The translations under genes were made by a program, and so were the position numbers. The notes beneath the pieces were generated by a model. That model saw only the letters and a list, made by a program, of their open reading frames with translations, was not told the DNA's origin and did no database searches. Shown in pieces: positions 15,120 through 22,833 of a stretch of 64,000 bases of DNA. Origin of the DNA: Bacillota bacterium (GTDB taxonomy: Bacteria > Bacillota > Clostridia > Christensenellales > SZUA-584). Within the stretch, counting starts at the first letter, position 1; every line of letters begins with the position of its first letter. The DNA lies in assembly GCA_023410475.1 (NCBI GenBank), contig JAEYPS010000021.1, positions 1 to 64,000 on the forward strand, written 5' to 3'.

Positions 15120-15755
15120 ATGAGCATTTTATCTGAGATCAGCACATTTTTACAGCAGGGCAGGGCGAACAACGTAAAAGAACTTGTGTCGAAGGCGCTT
15201 GACGAAGGGATTTCCGCCCAGCAGATCTTAAACGACGGGCTGCTGGCCGGCATGGGAGTCATCGGCGGTAAGTTCAAGAACAACGAGGTATACGTTCCGG
15301 AAGTGCTTATAGCCGCTCGCGCCATGAACGCTGGCATGGAAGTGTTAAAGCCCGCACTCGTTTCATCGGACAACGTTTCAAAAGGTAAGGTCATACTCGG
15401 TACAGTAAAGGGAGACCTTCACGACATTGGCAAAAACCTTGTAAAGATAATGCTCGAAGGTAAGGGGCTCGACGTTGTTGATCTTGGCACCGACGTTTCC
15501 CCGCAGGCGTTCATCGAGGCGGCGATAAAAGAGAACGCAAACATAATAGCGTGCTCAGCGCTGCTTACGACGACCATGATAGTTATGAAGGAAGTCGTAA
15601 AAGAAGCGGAAGCGAGGGGCGTAAAGGGCAAGATTAAGATCATGATAGGCGGAGCCCCGGTAACGCAGAACTTCTGTGATTCCATAGGCGCCGACTATTA
15701 CACGGCGGACGCGGCTTCGGCAAGCGACGTAGCGCTTAAGATCTGCCAGGGCTGA
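15120..15755 (+). CDS. Corrinoid (B12-binding) protein of a methyltransferase system
   Basis: The 211-aa product has a four-helix N-terminal cap (about 1-85) and a Rossmann-like B12 domain with the cobalt-ligand motif GDLHDIGKNL (DxHxxG) near residue 101, followed by VDLGTDVSP and the GG-containing IMIGGAPVTQ. This is the architecture of MtaC, MtbC and MttC-like proteins that carry the methyl group between a substrate methyltransferase and a tetrahydrofolate or CoM methyltransferase. AAGGAGG lies 6 nt upstream. No partner methyltransferase is encoded in the window. Confidence 0.9.
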   Translation: MSILSEISTFLQQGRANNVKELVSKALDEGISAQQILNDGLLAGMGVIGGKFKNNEVYVPEVLIAARAMNAGMEVLKPALVSSDNVSKGKVILGTVKGDLHDIGKNLVKIMLEGKGLDVVDLGTDVSPQAFIEAAIKENANIIACSALLTTTMIVMKEVVKEAEARGVKGKIKIMIGGAPVTQNFCDSIGADYYTADAASASDVALKICQG

Positions 15756-15765
15756 AGAGGCGTTG

Positions 15766-15792
15766 AAAAGGAGGTTTAATGCCTCCTTTTTT
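15766..15792 (+). terminator. Intrinsic terminator or attenuator after the corrinoid protein gene
   Basis: Nine-bp stem AAAAGGAGG / CCTCCTTTT (15766-15774 with 15782-15790), 7-nt loop, ending in a run of six T. The left arm mimics a ribosome site before an ATG at 15780, which is why that ATG is not taken as a start. Partial termination would give more corrinoid protein than downstream products. Confidence 0.75.
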
Positions 15793-15814
15793 AGAATTAT
15801 CGGAGCACAAAAGA

Positions 15815-16555
15815 ATGTTAAGACTCAAACTGATCGCGTGCAAAGCTATGTACCGCGAGCTTAGCCTGCTTACGGCTGACTGCGGTAACTTTGTGGACGC
15901 AACGTATTTGAGGCAGGGGTTTCACGACACACCCGCGCTGCTGCAAAAAGCGCTGCAAGCCGAGATAGACGGCATAGACGGCGGGGACGACGTCCATTCA
16001 TACGGACCAAGGTTCGGGAGGGACTTCGACGCGATACTTTTAGGCTATGGCTTGTGCTCTAACGGCATTGCCGGACTGTCGTCAAAAAAGTATACTATCG
16101 TCGTGCCCAAGACGGACGACTGCATAGCGCTGCTGCTCGGCTCGTACAAAAAGTACAGGGATTACTTCGACAAATACTGTGGTACATACTGGTACACACC
16201 GTCGTGGATAGAAAACGCGTATACGCCCTCGGAGGAGATGGACAAGGCACTGCTTGCCGAATACACCGAGAAATACGGAGAGGACAACGCGAGATATCTT
16301 CTGGATAACGAATTCATGCTCGCTAACTATAACAGGGCGGCGTATATATCGTGGGACGAGCTTTCATTTCCGCAGTACGAGCAGTACGCCCGGCGGGCGG
16401 CGGAATATCACGGCTGGGATTTCGATAAAGTCAAAGGCGGCGCCGCGCTGCTTTGCGATTTCGTAGGCGGCAGATGGGACGAACGGTTTCTTATTGTTCC
16501 GCCCGGAAAAACGATAGAACCAGATTACGAGGGGGGAGTAGTAAAGGCGGTTTAG
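15815..16555 (+). CDS. DUF1638 domain protein
   Basis: The 246-aa product begins LKLIACKAMYRELSLL, matching the usual start of DUF1638 proteins, and contains FDAILLGYGLCSNGIAGL and the Cys in VPKTDDCIALLLGSYKKY. The function of the family is unsettled; members are often found beside corrinoid proteins and their activators, as here. The start at 15815 is 9 nt after GGAG; the upstream ATG lies in a terminator loop. The conserved Cys residues (LIACK, LCSNG, TDDC) could bind metal, but that is speculation. Confidence 0.7.
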   Translation: MLRLKLIACKAMYRELSLLTADCGNFVDATYLRQGFHDTPALLQKALQAEIDGIDGGDDVHSYGPRFGRDFDAILLGYGLCSNGIAGLSSKKYTIVVPKTDDCIALLLGSYKKYRDYFDKYCGTYWYTPSWIENAYTPSEEMDKALLAEYTEKYGEDNARYLLDNEFMLANYNRAAYISWDELSFPQYEQYARRAAEYHGWDFDKVKGGAALLCDFVGGRWDERFLIVPPGKTIEPDYEGGVVKAV

Positions 16556-16569
16556 GCCGCCGTTATATT

Positions 16570-17973
16570 ATGAGCGAGAGAAAAAGCGAGCCGGTCTGCA
16601 CGGGAGCGTGCTTATTCGGAAAATGTCCGCATAAGGTCTGCGTACGGTACCTGCAAAAAGAGAGAAAAGCGGCTCAAATAAAAGCGGACATGAATATATT
16701 TACCGGCAATCTGCTGCCCGAGATCAAACCCGACAAAAACGGGCTCGGCGTAGCGGTCGACATTGGAACGACTACATTAGTGGCGTATCTTTACGACTGC
16801 GGGGAGGCGAAGCAGCTCGCCGTCGCGAGCGGCATAAACTCGCAGGCGCAATTCGGAGTAGACGTGATATCGCGTATAAAATACTGCTCGGATTTCGAGC
16901 GCGGGCTCGATATATTGCACGAAGCGCTCACGCGGGACGTCAATTCATTGATTGAGCGGCTTGCCGGGCAGCATGGCGCTGACCTTAACGCGATAGAGCA
17001 TATCGTGGTGACTGGAAACACTACTATGCTTCATCTTTTCGCGAAGATTTCACCTGTATCTATGGGCGTGCTTCCGTTTGAGCCTGCGTCGCTGTTCGGG
17101 GAGTTCTGCAGCGCCCGGGAGCTGGGGCTGTCAGCAAATCGGGCGCGCGTTTACTTAACACCGTGCATGTCCTCGTTTGTGGGAGGTGATATAACGACCG
17201 CGATACTCGCCAGCGGCCTTCACCGTGGCGGCGAGCTTTGCGTACTGCTCGATATAGGAACGAATGGGGAAGTGGTGCTCGGCAATAGCGATTTTCTGCT
17301 TGTGACCTCCACGGCGGCAGGGCCTGCTTTTGAAGGGGCGCACATACGCTGCGGTATGGCGGGAGTGCCGGGCGCCATAAACAGCGTCTACGTTTATAAG
17401 GGCGGAGTCGATTTCACTACTATAGGCGACGCCGCGCCCAAAGGGATATGCGGCTCGGGGCTGCTAGACGCCGCGGCGCTGATGGTAAGCGCGGGGCTTG
17501 TCGACGAGACGGGCAGGATAGCCGGCAAAGATGAGATTGATGAGAATCTCTGGCAGTATCTCATCGAGGCGCAGGGGCAGCCGGGCGTGCGGATAGCTCC
17601 CGGAATAGAGATAACGCAAAAGGACGTCCGCGAGATACAGACCGCCAAGGCCGCGATAGCGGCGGGGCTTGAGGCGCTGCTGCACCACGCGGGCAAGAGC
17701 TTTGACGATGTCGGCAAGGTGTTCCTCGCCGGAGGCTTCGGCAACTTCATGGACCCGAAGAGCGCTATGAAGATAGGGCTTCTTCCAAAGCAGTTTTCAG
17801 GTAAGATACAGCCGATAGGTAACGCTGCGGGCACAGGGGCGATAATGGCGCTGCTTAATGAAGGCTATAAAGACGAGTGCGAAAAAACAGCAAAGACCGG
17901 GCGGCATGTCGAGCTCGGCAGCAACCCGGTCTTTATGGAACGCTATGTGGATAACATGTACTTCAGCGCCTGA
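16570..17973 (+). CDS. ASKHA-type corrinoid activation protein (RamA/RACo-like, DUF4445)
   Basis: The 467-aa product has the ATPase core of reductive activators of corrinoid enzymes: phosphate loops VAVDIGTTTLVAYLYD and LLDIGTNGEVVL, VVTGNTTMLHLF, and the late glycine motif VFLAGGFGNFM. These proteins use ATP to reduce inactive Co(II) corrinoid to Co(I). The usual N-terminal [2Fe-2S] ferredoxin domain is absent. Instead residues 10-24 hold four cysteines (CTGACLFGKCPHKVC), a possible iron-sulfur or zinc site. The first ATG of the open frame (16453) overlaps the DUF1638 gene and is rejected; the ribosome site of the chosen start is weak. Confidence 0.82.
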   Translation: MSERKSEPVCTGACLFGKCPHKVCVRYLQKERKAAQIKADMNIFTGNLLPEIKPDKNGLGVAVDIGTTTLVAYLYDCGEAKQLAVASGINSQAQFGVDVISRIKYCSDFERGLDILHEALTRDVNSLIERLAGQHGADLNAIEHIVVTGNTTMLHLFAKISPVSMGVLPFEPASLFGEFCSARELGLSANRARVYLTPCMSSFVGGDITTAILASGLHRGGELCVLLDIGTNGEVVLGNSDFLLVTSTAAGPAFEGAHIRCGMAGVPGAINSVYVYKGGVDFTTIGDAAPKGICGSGLLDAAALMVSAGLVDETGRIAGKDEIDENLWQYLIEAQGQPGVRIAPGIEITQKDVREIQTAKAAIAAGLEALLHHAGKSFDDVGKVFLAGGFGNFMDPKSAMKIGLLPKQFSGKIQPIGNAAGTGAIMALLNEGYKDECEKTAKTGRHVELGSNPVFMERYVDNMYFSA

Positions 17974-17975
17974 TA

Positions 17976-19685
17976 TCAGCCAAGGGTCAGGATTATTATA
18001 CTACCCATGGCTACCATTGTATTCTCAGCAATGGATTGAGCAATAACATTAGTGCCTTCTCCTTCAAATACGATAGTAAACTTTTTACCGAACTCACTGG
18101 GATTCGATTCTATTTGCGTTTTTGTTTTTTCGAGAAAATCTGGTACTTTATCCGTTTTACTTGGCTTATATTTAAGATTTATTTTTGTACCTTCCGCGAC
18201 CTCCGAACCCGCTGTTATGCTTTGTGACCATACTTCGCCAGGCAACCTGTTCTGACTATCTTCCTCAGCAACGAAAATTGGTACAAGCCCCACAGCTTCA
18301 CACAGTGCCATGGCTTCTTCGCGCGTTATTGCAACTTCGTAACCTCTGTTAGGGTCGTTAACTGTCCCATCAGGTACAACGAAATCAGGCACATAGATTA
18401 TCTTGCCGAGAGACACCGTAACGCTTATCGTAGTCTTTACGTTTATCAGCTTGTTCGCGGGGCTCTGATAGATTATAGTGCCGGCCGGCTGGCTGCTCTT
18501 GGTCGTTGAAACCTTTATGGCGATGCTCGCGCCCTGTTTGTTGAGCTCGTTTGCCCAGCTCTCTATCGAGTCCCTTGTCTGCCCGACGAACGACGCGAGA
18601 GCTATCTTGTTGCCGAGAGAATAGTTAAGCTCCAGGTATTCGCCGCTCACATAAGTCGTGCCCGCAGGTATGCTCTGCGACAGGAACGCTCCCGCCTTTG
18701 AGCCTGAGTATTTCTCGATGACGGTGACGGGTATGCCGAGCTCGGATGCGAGCGAAGCCGCCTGCTCCTTTGTGTAATCCGAGAAGTCGGGCACCTCAAT
18801 AAGTTTTCCTTTGGAAACGATAAGCTTTATCTCGCTCCCTTTCGAAATCTTCTCCTGAGCTTTTACGCTCTGCGATATGACCGAGCCCTTCGGGACGTAA
18901 TCGTCGTAAGTTTCCTCAACTACGAGCGTTATGCCGTTCTCGTTGGCGAATATATACGCTTCCGAGATGGACATCGTCTTGAAATCGGGCACGGTAACCT
19001 GGACGGAGCTCTCATCCTTCGGCCCTTTGGAAACGATGATGTACACCGGAGTATCGCGCCGTATTTCTTTAACTACCGTGTCGTCGTTTATCTCAAACCT
19101 TATGACCTTTCCCGAGGGGACGGTGTCGCTGTTTTCCGTGGCTATCCGGACCTTTGACATAAAGTTTGCGTCTCTCCACGCTTCTATCTGCTGCAGCGTC
19201 ATCGACATGAGGTCGGGCAGCTCGAGCATTATCGACTGATCGGGCCCGAGCGAAACCGTTAGCGTAAGAAACTCGCCTTTTTTGATAGTTTCGCCCGCTG
19301 GGATGTTCTGTTTTATAACTATGCCCTGTTCGTAAGCGTCGTTGTATTCCTCGGTCTTTGTGAGCCGTATGCCGTTATCGTTTGCCCAAAGCTGAGCGTC
19401 GGAATACGTCCTGTTTTCAAGGTCTATTACCTTTACTCCTCCGCCGAGAAGAAGCACCAGCGTCAGTATAATGCCGAGAACCGCCACGCCGGCCACAATT
19501 ATAGGTATGAGATACCTTGGAGGCCTTCTCACCGCATAGCCGCCGCCTGACGGCTCCACTTTTTTAAAGCCGCTCTTTTCCTCGTATTTGTAGCCGAGGT
19601 CCGCGTCCTGAACGGCCACTTCGGGCGCGAGGCCTCGTTCATCCATGTTTTTACCGTAATTGCTCAAAAAGCTGTTATTGCTCAT
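17976..19685 (-). CDS. Membrane-anchored protein with seven PASTA-like repeats and no kinase
   Basis: The 569-aa product has a 58-residue cytoplasmic N-terminus, one membrane segment (59-80) and an extracellular chain of seven PASTA-like units of about 65-75 residues, recognisable by VPDF starts, A..G helices and a closing QSI.AG...KG....L.VS.G. PASTA domains bind peptidoglycan or lipid II fragments, normally as the sensor of Ser/Thr kinases (PrkC/Stk) or in PBPs. Neither kinase nor transpeptidase domain is present. It lies 11 nt downstream of an ABC permease with AGAGAGG before the ATG, so the three genes form one operon. Confidence 0.82.
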   Translation of the reverse strand: MSNNSFLSNYGKNMDERGLAPEVAVQDADLGYKYEEKSGFKKVEPSGGGYAVRRPPRYLIPIIVAGVAVLGIILTLVLLLGGGVKVIDLENRTYSDAQLWANDNGIRLTKTEEYNDAYEQGIVIKQNIPAGETIKKGEFLTLTVSLGPDQSIMLELPDLMSMTLQQIEAWRDANFMSKVRIATENSDTVPSGKVIRFEINDDTVVKEIRRDTPVYIIVSKGPKDESSVQVTVPDFKTMSISEAYIFANENGITLVVEETYDDYVPKGSVISQSVKAQEKISKGSEIKLIVSKGKLIEVPDFSDYTKEQAASLASELGIPVTVIEKYSGSKAGAFLSQSIPAGTTYVSGEYLELNYSLGNKIALASFVGQTRDSIESWANELNKQGASIAIKVSTTKSSQPAGTIIYQSPANKLINVKTTISVTVSLGKIIYVPDFVVPDGTVNDPNRGYEVAITREEAMALCEAVGLVPIFVAEEDSQNRLPGEVWSQSITAGSEVAEGTKINLKYKPSKTDKVPDFLEKTKTQIESNPSEFGKKFTIVFEGEGTNVIAQSIAENTMVAMGSIIILTLG

Positions 19686-19696
19686 TTAAAGCCTCT

Positions 19697-21538
19697 CTAG
19701 TTCGTAATGTCTTTTTTCCTGAACGTAAATATCGATACGACCACGCAGACAGCCGACAAAACCAGCAGCAGTATTATACCATATATATCGCTGAGCGGAA
19801 CACCCCTGTTGATAAGCTGAATAGCGCTAGTCGCCTGGTGTATATACTTGTACGGCATATAAAACGCCGAAAGATTGACGTACGGTATGGGCGTGTACGC
19901 TATCCATTCTATTACGCGGCTCGTTTTAAGCACGTCCATAAGCAGGTAGCAGCCAACAAACGCGATAACGGGTATCGCTATCGATACGGCGATGTTCTTA
20001 ACGAGCATCGAGAGCATAAACGCTACGCAGAACGCGAAGATTATCGACACCGAGCACGCGAGGAAATCGGGTATGAACACCGCGAAGAAGCCTACAGGGC
20101 CGGCCACTGTATGGTTCGGGAACGCGAAATCGGAAAATCCGAAGCAAATTCCGTTTGTAACGATGCCAAGCACGACGCCTGCAACATATATACCAAGGCA
20201 CAGCAGCAAGCCGGCAAGGAACTTTGCCATAAGTATCTTCGTGCGTGTCTTCGGGCGTATCAGAAGCAGTCTTATTGTTCCCAGCTGGAACTCGCTGCCC
20301 ATTATCCACCCGCCGACGAGAACTCCGAACAGCGCCACGATAATCGAGTAATAAAGGAACTTGACCGTCTGGCTGCGCGGCCCGTCCAGCACGTATATCA
20401 TGTCGGGCTTATCCGTGTCTATGCTGGCCGTTGCGACAAGCTCCTTGTTATTGTATTCGTTGATCTGAGCCTGAATCTCGGCAACATACCTGTGATATGT
20501 TCCGTGCTGCTGCTTCAGATACTGGTATTCGGGGCTGTTGAACTCTTCCTCTGTAATGATCTTGCCGCTGTACTGCAGCCAGCTGCGCGCCTGTTCGATG
20601 TCCTGAACGGCGGTGTTCTTCCATGTATCCTCGCCTGGTATTATGTTTTTCTCGAGCCTGAGCTGCAATATCCACATTGCATTGTTCCTGATATAGTCGA
20701 TATTCCTTTTTATGTCTTCGATCTGTCTGCTGAACTCAATTTCTAGGCTGGGATTATCGATTATGTTCTGCTCGAGCACCTTTATCTGCTCTTCCATGCT
20801 GACGATATTGATTTCTTCCTGCTCTATGCGAAGGCCCACGTAGAGAGGAAAATCGTTTTTATCTAGGATATCGTACAGCTTTTTAAGATAGCTGTCCAGC
20901 TTGTCAAGCTCCGCAAGCCGTTCTTCAGATGTAATATCAAAAAACTTTTTCTTAAATGTCTCGTCGTCATACCACAGTTTGTATTTCATCGCGTCTTTGA
21001 GCACTGACTGCTCGACGTCATTGTGCTCGTAGGCAAACTTGTCGTAAAGGTTCGTTGTGCCGTACCATTGCAGCTCTATACGGTAATCGGTATGTTTTGT
21101 TATGGCTTTTGCAAAACGCAAATAATACTCAAGCTCCGAGTCAAGAAGCTTGAGCAGGAGACTGGCGGCTTCGGGGGTTTCAAACTCGATTTTTTCCCAG
21201 TCGTTTCCTCCCGTTTCGATAACTTCCCGCTGCCTCAGTATATCGGTTATGTTCCAGTAGAACGGGTTATCGGGAGTTATGGTTACGCCGTCTACTGTAA
21301 TAGGCTCCTGACCGCCCCAGTCGGGGGGTATATAGCCGCCCTTCATGTCATACGCGTAAGCTCTTTCCATAGCGGGCATCGGTACCGGGTAACCCCATTC
21401 ATCATTAGGGGGAGGCGAAATTGCGGTTATTATCGGTATGGCTACTGCGGCAAGCACAACAAGCAACGCTATTATCAGCAGGAATTTTGACCTTAATATA
21501 TTGACAAACTCAACTTTTACCTGTCTAAAAAATTTCAT
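19697..21538 (-). CDS. ABC-2 type transporter permease with a large extracytoplasmic domain
   Basis: The 613-aa product has one N-terminal membrane segment (about 17-40), then some 350 hydrophilic residues with coiled-coil-like stretches (about 200-300), then five further membrane segments (about 395-605) arranged as in ABC-2 permeases (VGGWIMGSEFQLGTIRLLLIRPKTR is the coupling region). It pairs with the ATPase encoded 30 nt upstream. The big external domain resembles exporters that act on cell-envelope substrates or antimicrobial peptides; the substrate is unknown. Confidence 0.82.
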   Translation of the reverse strand: MKFFRQVKVEFVNILRSKFLLIIALLVVLAAVAIPIITAISPPPNDEWGYPVPMPAMERAYAYDMKGGYIPPDWGGQEPITVDGVTITPDNPFYWNITDILRQREVIETGGNDWEKIEFETPEAASLLLKLLDSELEYYLRFAKAITKHTDYRIELQWYGTTNLYDKFAYEHNDVEQSVLKDAMKYKLWYDDETFKKKFFDITSEERLAELDKLDSYLKKLYDILDKNDFPLYVGLRIEQEEINIVSMEEQIKVLEQNIIDNPSLEIEFSRQIEDIKRNIDYIRNNAMWILQLRLEKNIIPGEDTWKNTAVQDIEQARSWLQYSGKIITEEEFNSPEYQYLKQQHGTYHRYVAEIQAQINEYNNKELVATASIDTDKPDMIYVLDGPRSQTVKFLYYSIIVALFGVLVGGWIMGSEFQLGTIRLLLIRPKTRTKILMAKFLAGLLLCLGIYVAGVVLGIVTNGICFGFSDFAFPNHTVAGPVGFFAVFIPDFLACSVSIIFAFCVAFMLSMLVKNIAVSIAIPVIAFVGCYLLMDVLKTSRVIEWIAYTPIPYVNLSAFYMPYKYIHQATSAIQLINRGVPLSDIYGIILLLVLSAVCVVVSIFTFRKKDITN

Positions 21539-21568
21539 ATGCTAAGTCCTTTCTTATCGTTTACGAAT

Positions 21569-22489
21569 CTAGCGGATCTGCGTCTTCGTGCCCGTGGTCA
21601 TCGAGATGAAATCCTGCTCAAGCGTCCTTTGCGCCTGATTGACGGCAAATATGTCGATATCCATGGATATGAGTTTCTTTATTATCAGCGGTATCTGGTC
21701 GCGCTTCATAATGAGCATTACGCCGCCGTTCTCAGTGTCGCAGTTTGCTTCAAGGCTTTTAAAGTACTCCAAAGTCTTGCCGTTGTCGCTCGTTATGAAC
21801 GTATACCTGTATATGCCGTCTTCGGTTTCCTCCGCCTGCGCTATCGTTTTTTCGCCTATCATGACGCCGTTGTCTATAATGTATATCCTGTCGCACATAA
21901 GCTCCATCTCAGACAAAAGATGGCTCGATATGAACACGCCGACGCCGGCGTTTTTTGCAAGGTATTTTAAAAGATCGCGAAGCTCCTTGATGCCAATAGG
22001 GTCAAGGCCGTTCGTAGGCTCGTCGAGCACCAGAAGCCTGGGGGTATGCAGCAGCGCCTGCGCGATGCCTATGCGCTGGCGCATACCGAGAGAGTACGAT
22101 TTAACTTTATCGTTGATACGCTGCGACATCTTGACGAGCTCGACCACTTCGTCTACGCTTTCCTTTTTACTGCGTTCATACATAGAAGCGTAATACTCAA
22201 GGTTCTGCCTGCCGGTCATCCTTTTATAAAGGTCGGGGTTCTCAATGATGCCACCGACGTATTGCATGGCGTTTTCAAAGTCGGTGACTACGTCGTGCCC
22301 GTTAATTGTTATCTTGCCTGCCGTTATATTGAACAGGCCCATTATCATCTTTATAGTCGTCGTCTTGCCCGCTCCGTTAGGGCCTAAAAACCCTACTATC
22401 TCGCCGGGGTTGACCGCAAGAGTTATACTATCCAGTATTTTTTTCTTTTTAATGATCTTTGTAAGACCCTCAATTTTCAACAGTTCCAA
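21569..22489 (-). CDS. ABC transporter ATP-binding protein (exporter, BcrA-like)
   Basis: Start taken at the TTG at 22489, which lies 8 nt after AGAAAGGA; the longer open frame has no good ribosome site. The 306-aa product has Walker A GPNGAGKTT, signature YSLGMRQRIGIAQALL, Walker B LLVLDEPTNGLDP and the H-loop ISSHLL. The C-terminal 80 residues are the variable extension of this exporter class. It energises the permease 30 nt downstream. A perfect palindrome at 22635-22650 lies in its upstream region. Confidence 0.9.
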   Translation of the reverse strand: MELLKIEGLTKIIKKKKILDSITLAVNPGEIVGFLGPNGAGKTTTIKMIMGLFNITAGKITINGHDVVTDFENAMQYVGGIIENPDLYKRMTGRQNLEYYASMYERSKKESVDEVVELVKMSQRINDKVKSYSLGMRQRIGIAQALLHTPRLLVLDEPTNGLDPIGIKELRDLLKYLAKNAGVGVFISSHLLSEMELMCDRIYIIDNGVMIGEKTIAQAEETEDGIYRYTFITSDNGKTLEYFKSLEANCDTENGGVMLIMKRDQIPLIIKKLISMDIDIFAVNQAQRTLEQDFISMTTGTKTQIR

Positions 22490-22634
22490 TGGCGTGTCCT
22501 TTCTCACAAAAATGTGCAGTATATTGTTTAGATTTAGACGTTGATCGTATATGAAAAGTTCCATGTAAAATACATAATATTTCAAAAAATATATAGTTAT
22601 ATTTTATATAGAAAACATTGCGGAAAAATTTAAC

Positions 22635-22650
22635 TTGTATTAGAATACAA
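22635..22650. promoter_or_regulatory. Palindrome TTGTATT-AG-AATACAA, possible operator
   Basis: Perfect 7+2+7 inverted repeat in the 340-nt AT-rich region between the divergent ABC operon and the hybrid kinase gene. A dimeric repressor site is a plausible reading (GntR/YtrA-type repressors often control such ABC exporters). No regulator gene is adjacent. Nothing else was recognised in this gap. Confidence 0.35.
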
Positions 22651-22833
22651 TAAGGTGCAATTCTATCATGCAAAAGCAAATTCTAAACAACCTCTTCTTA
22701 TCATCATGCGGCACCGAACCAATGTATATCAAAAATAAACGGTATTTAAACAGCTTTATTTAGGCCAAAATAAAAAACAAATTTACAGTCATCATTGTTT
22801 TGCGCATGAAGAATAGAATAGGGAGGGGTTTTG

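Noticed and set aside
15780..15814. ATG at 15780 as start of the DUF1638 gene
   Set aside because: It lies in the loop of a terminator whose left arm only mimics a ribosome site; the ATG at 15815 has its own GGAG and the family N-terminus.
16453..16569. Upstream extension of the corrinoid activator
   Set aside because: It overlaps the DUF1638 coding end in another frame, is Arg-rich and has no family match.
19838..20746. Long plus-strand open frame of about 300 codons inside the ABC permease gene
   Set aside because: It is antisense to a permease with clear membrane segments and operon spacing, has an odd Arg/Tyr/His-rich composition and no ribosome site.
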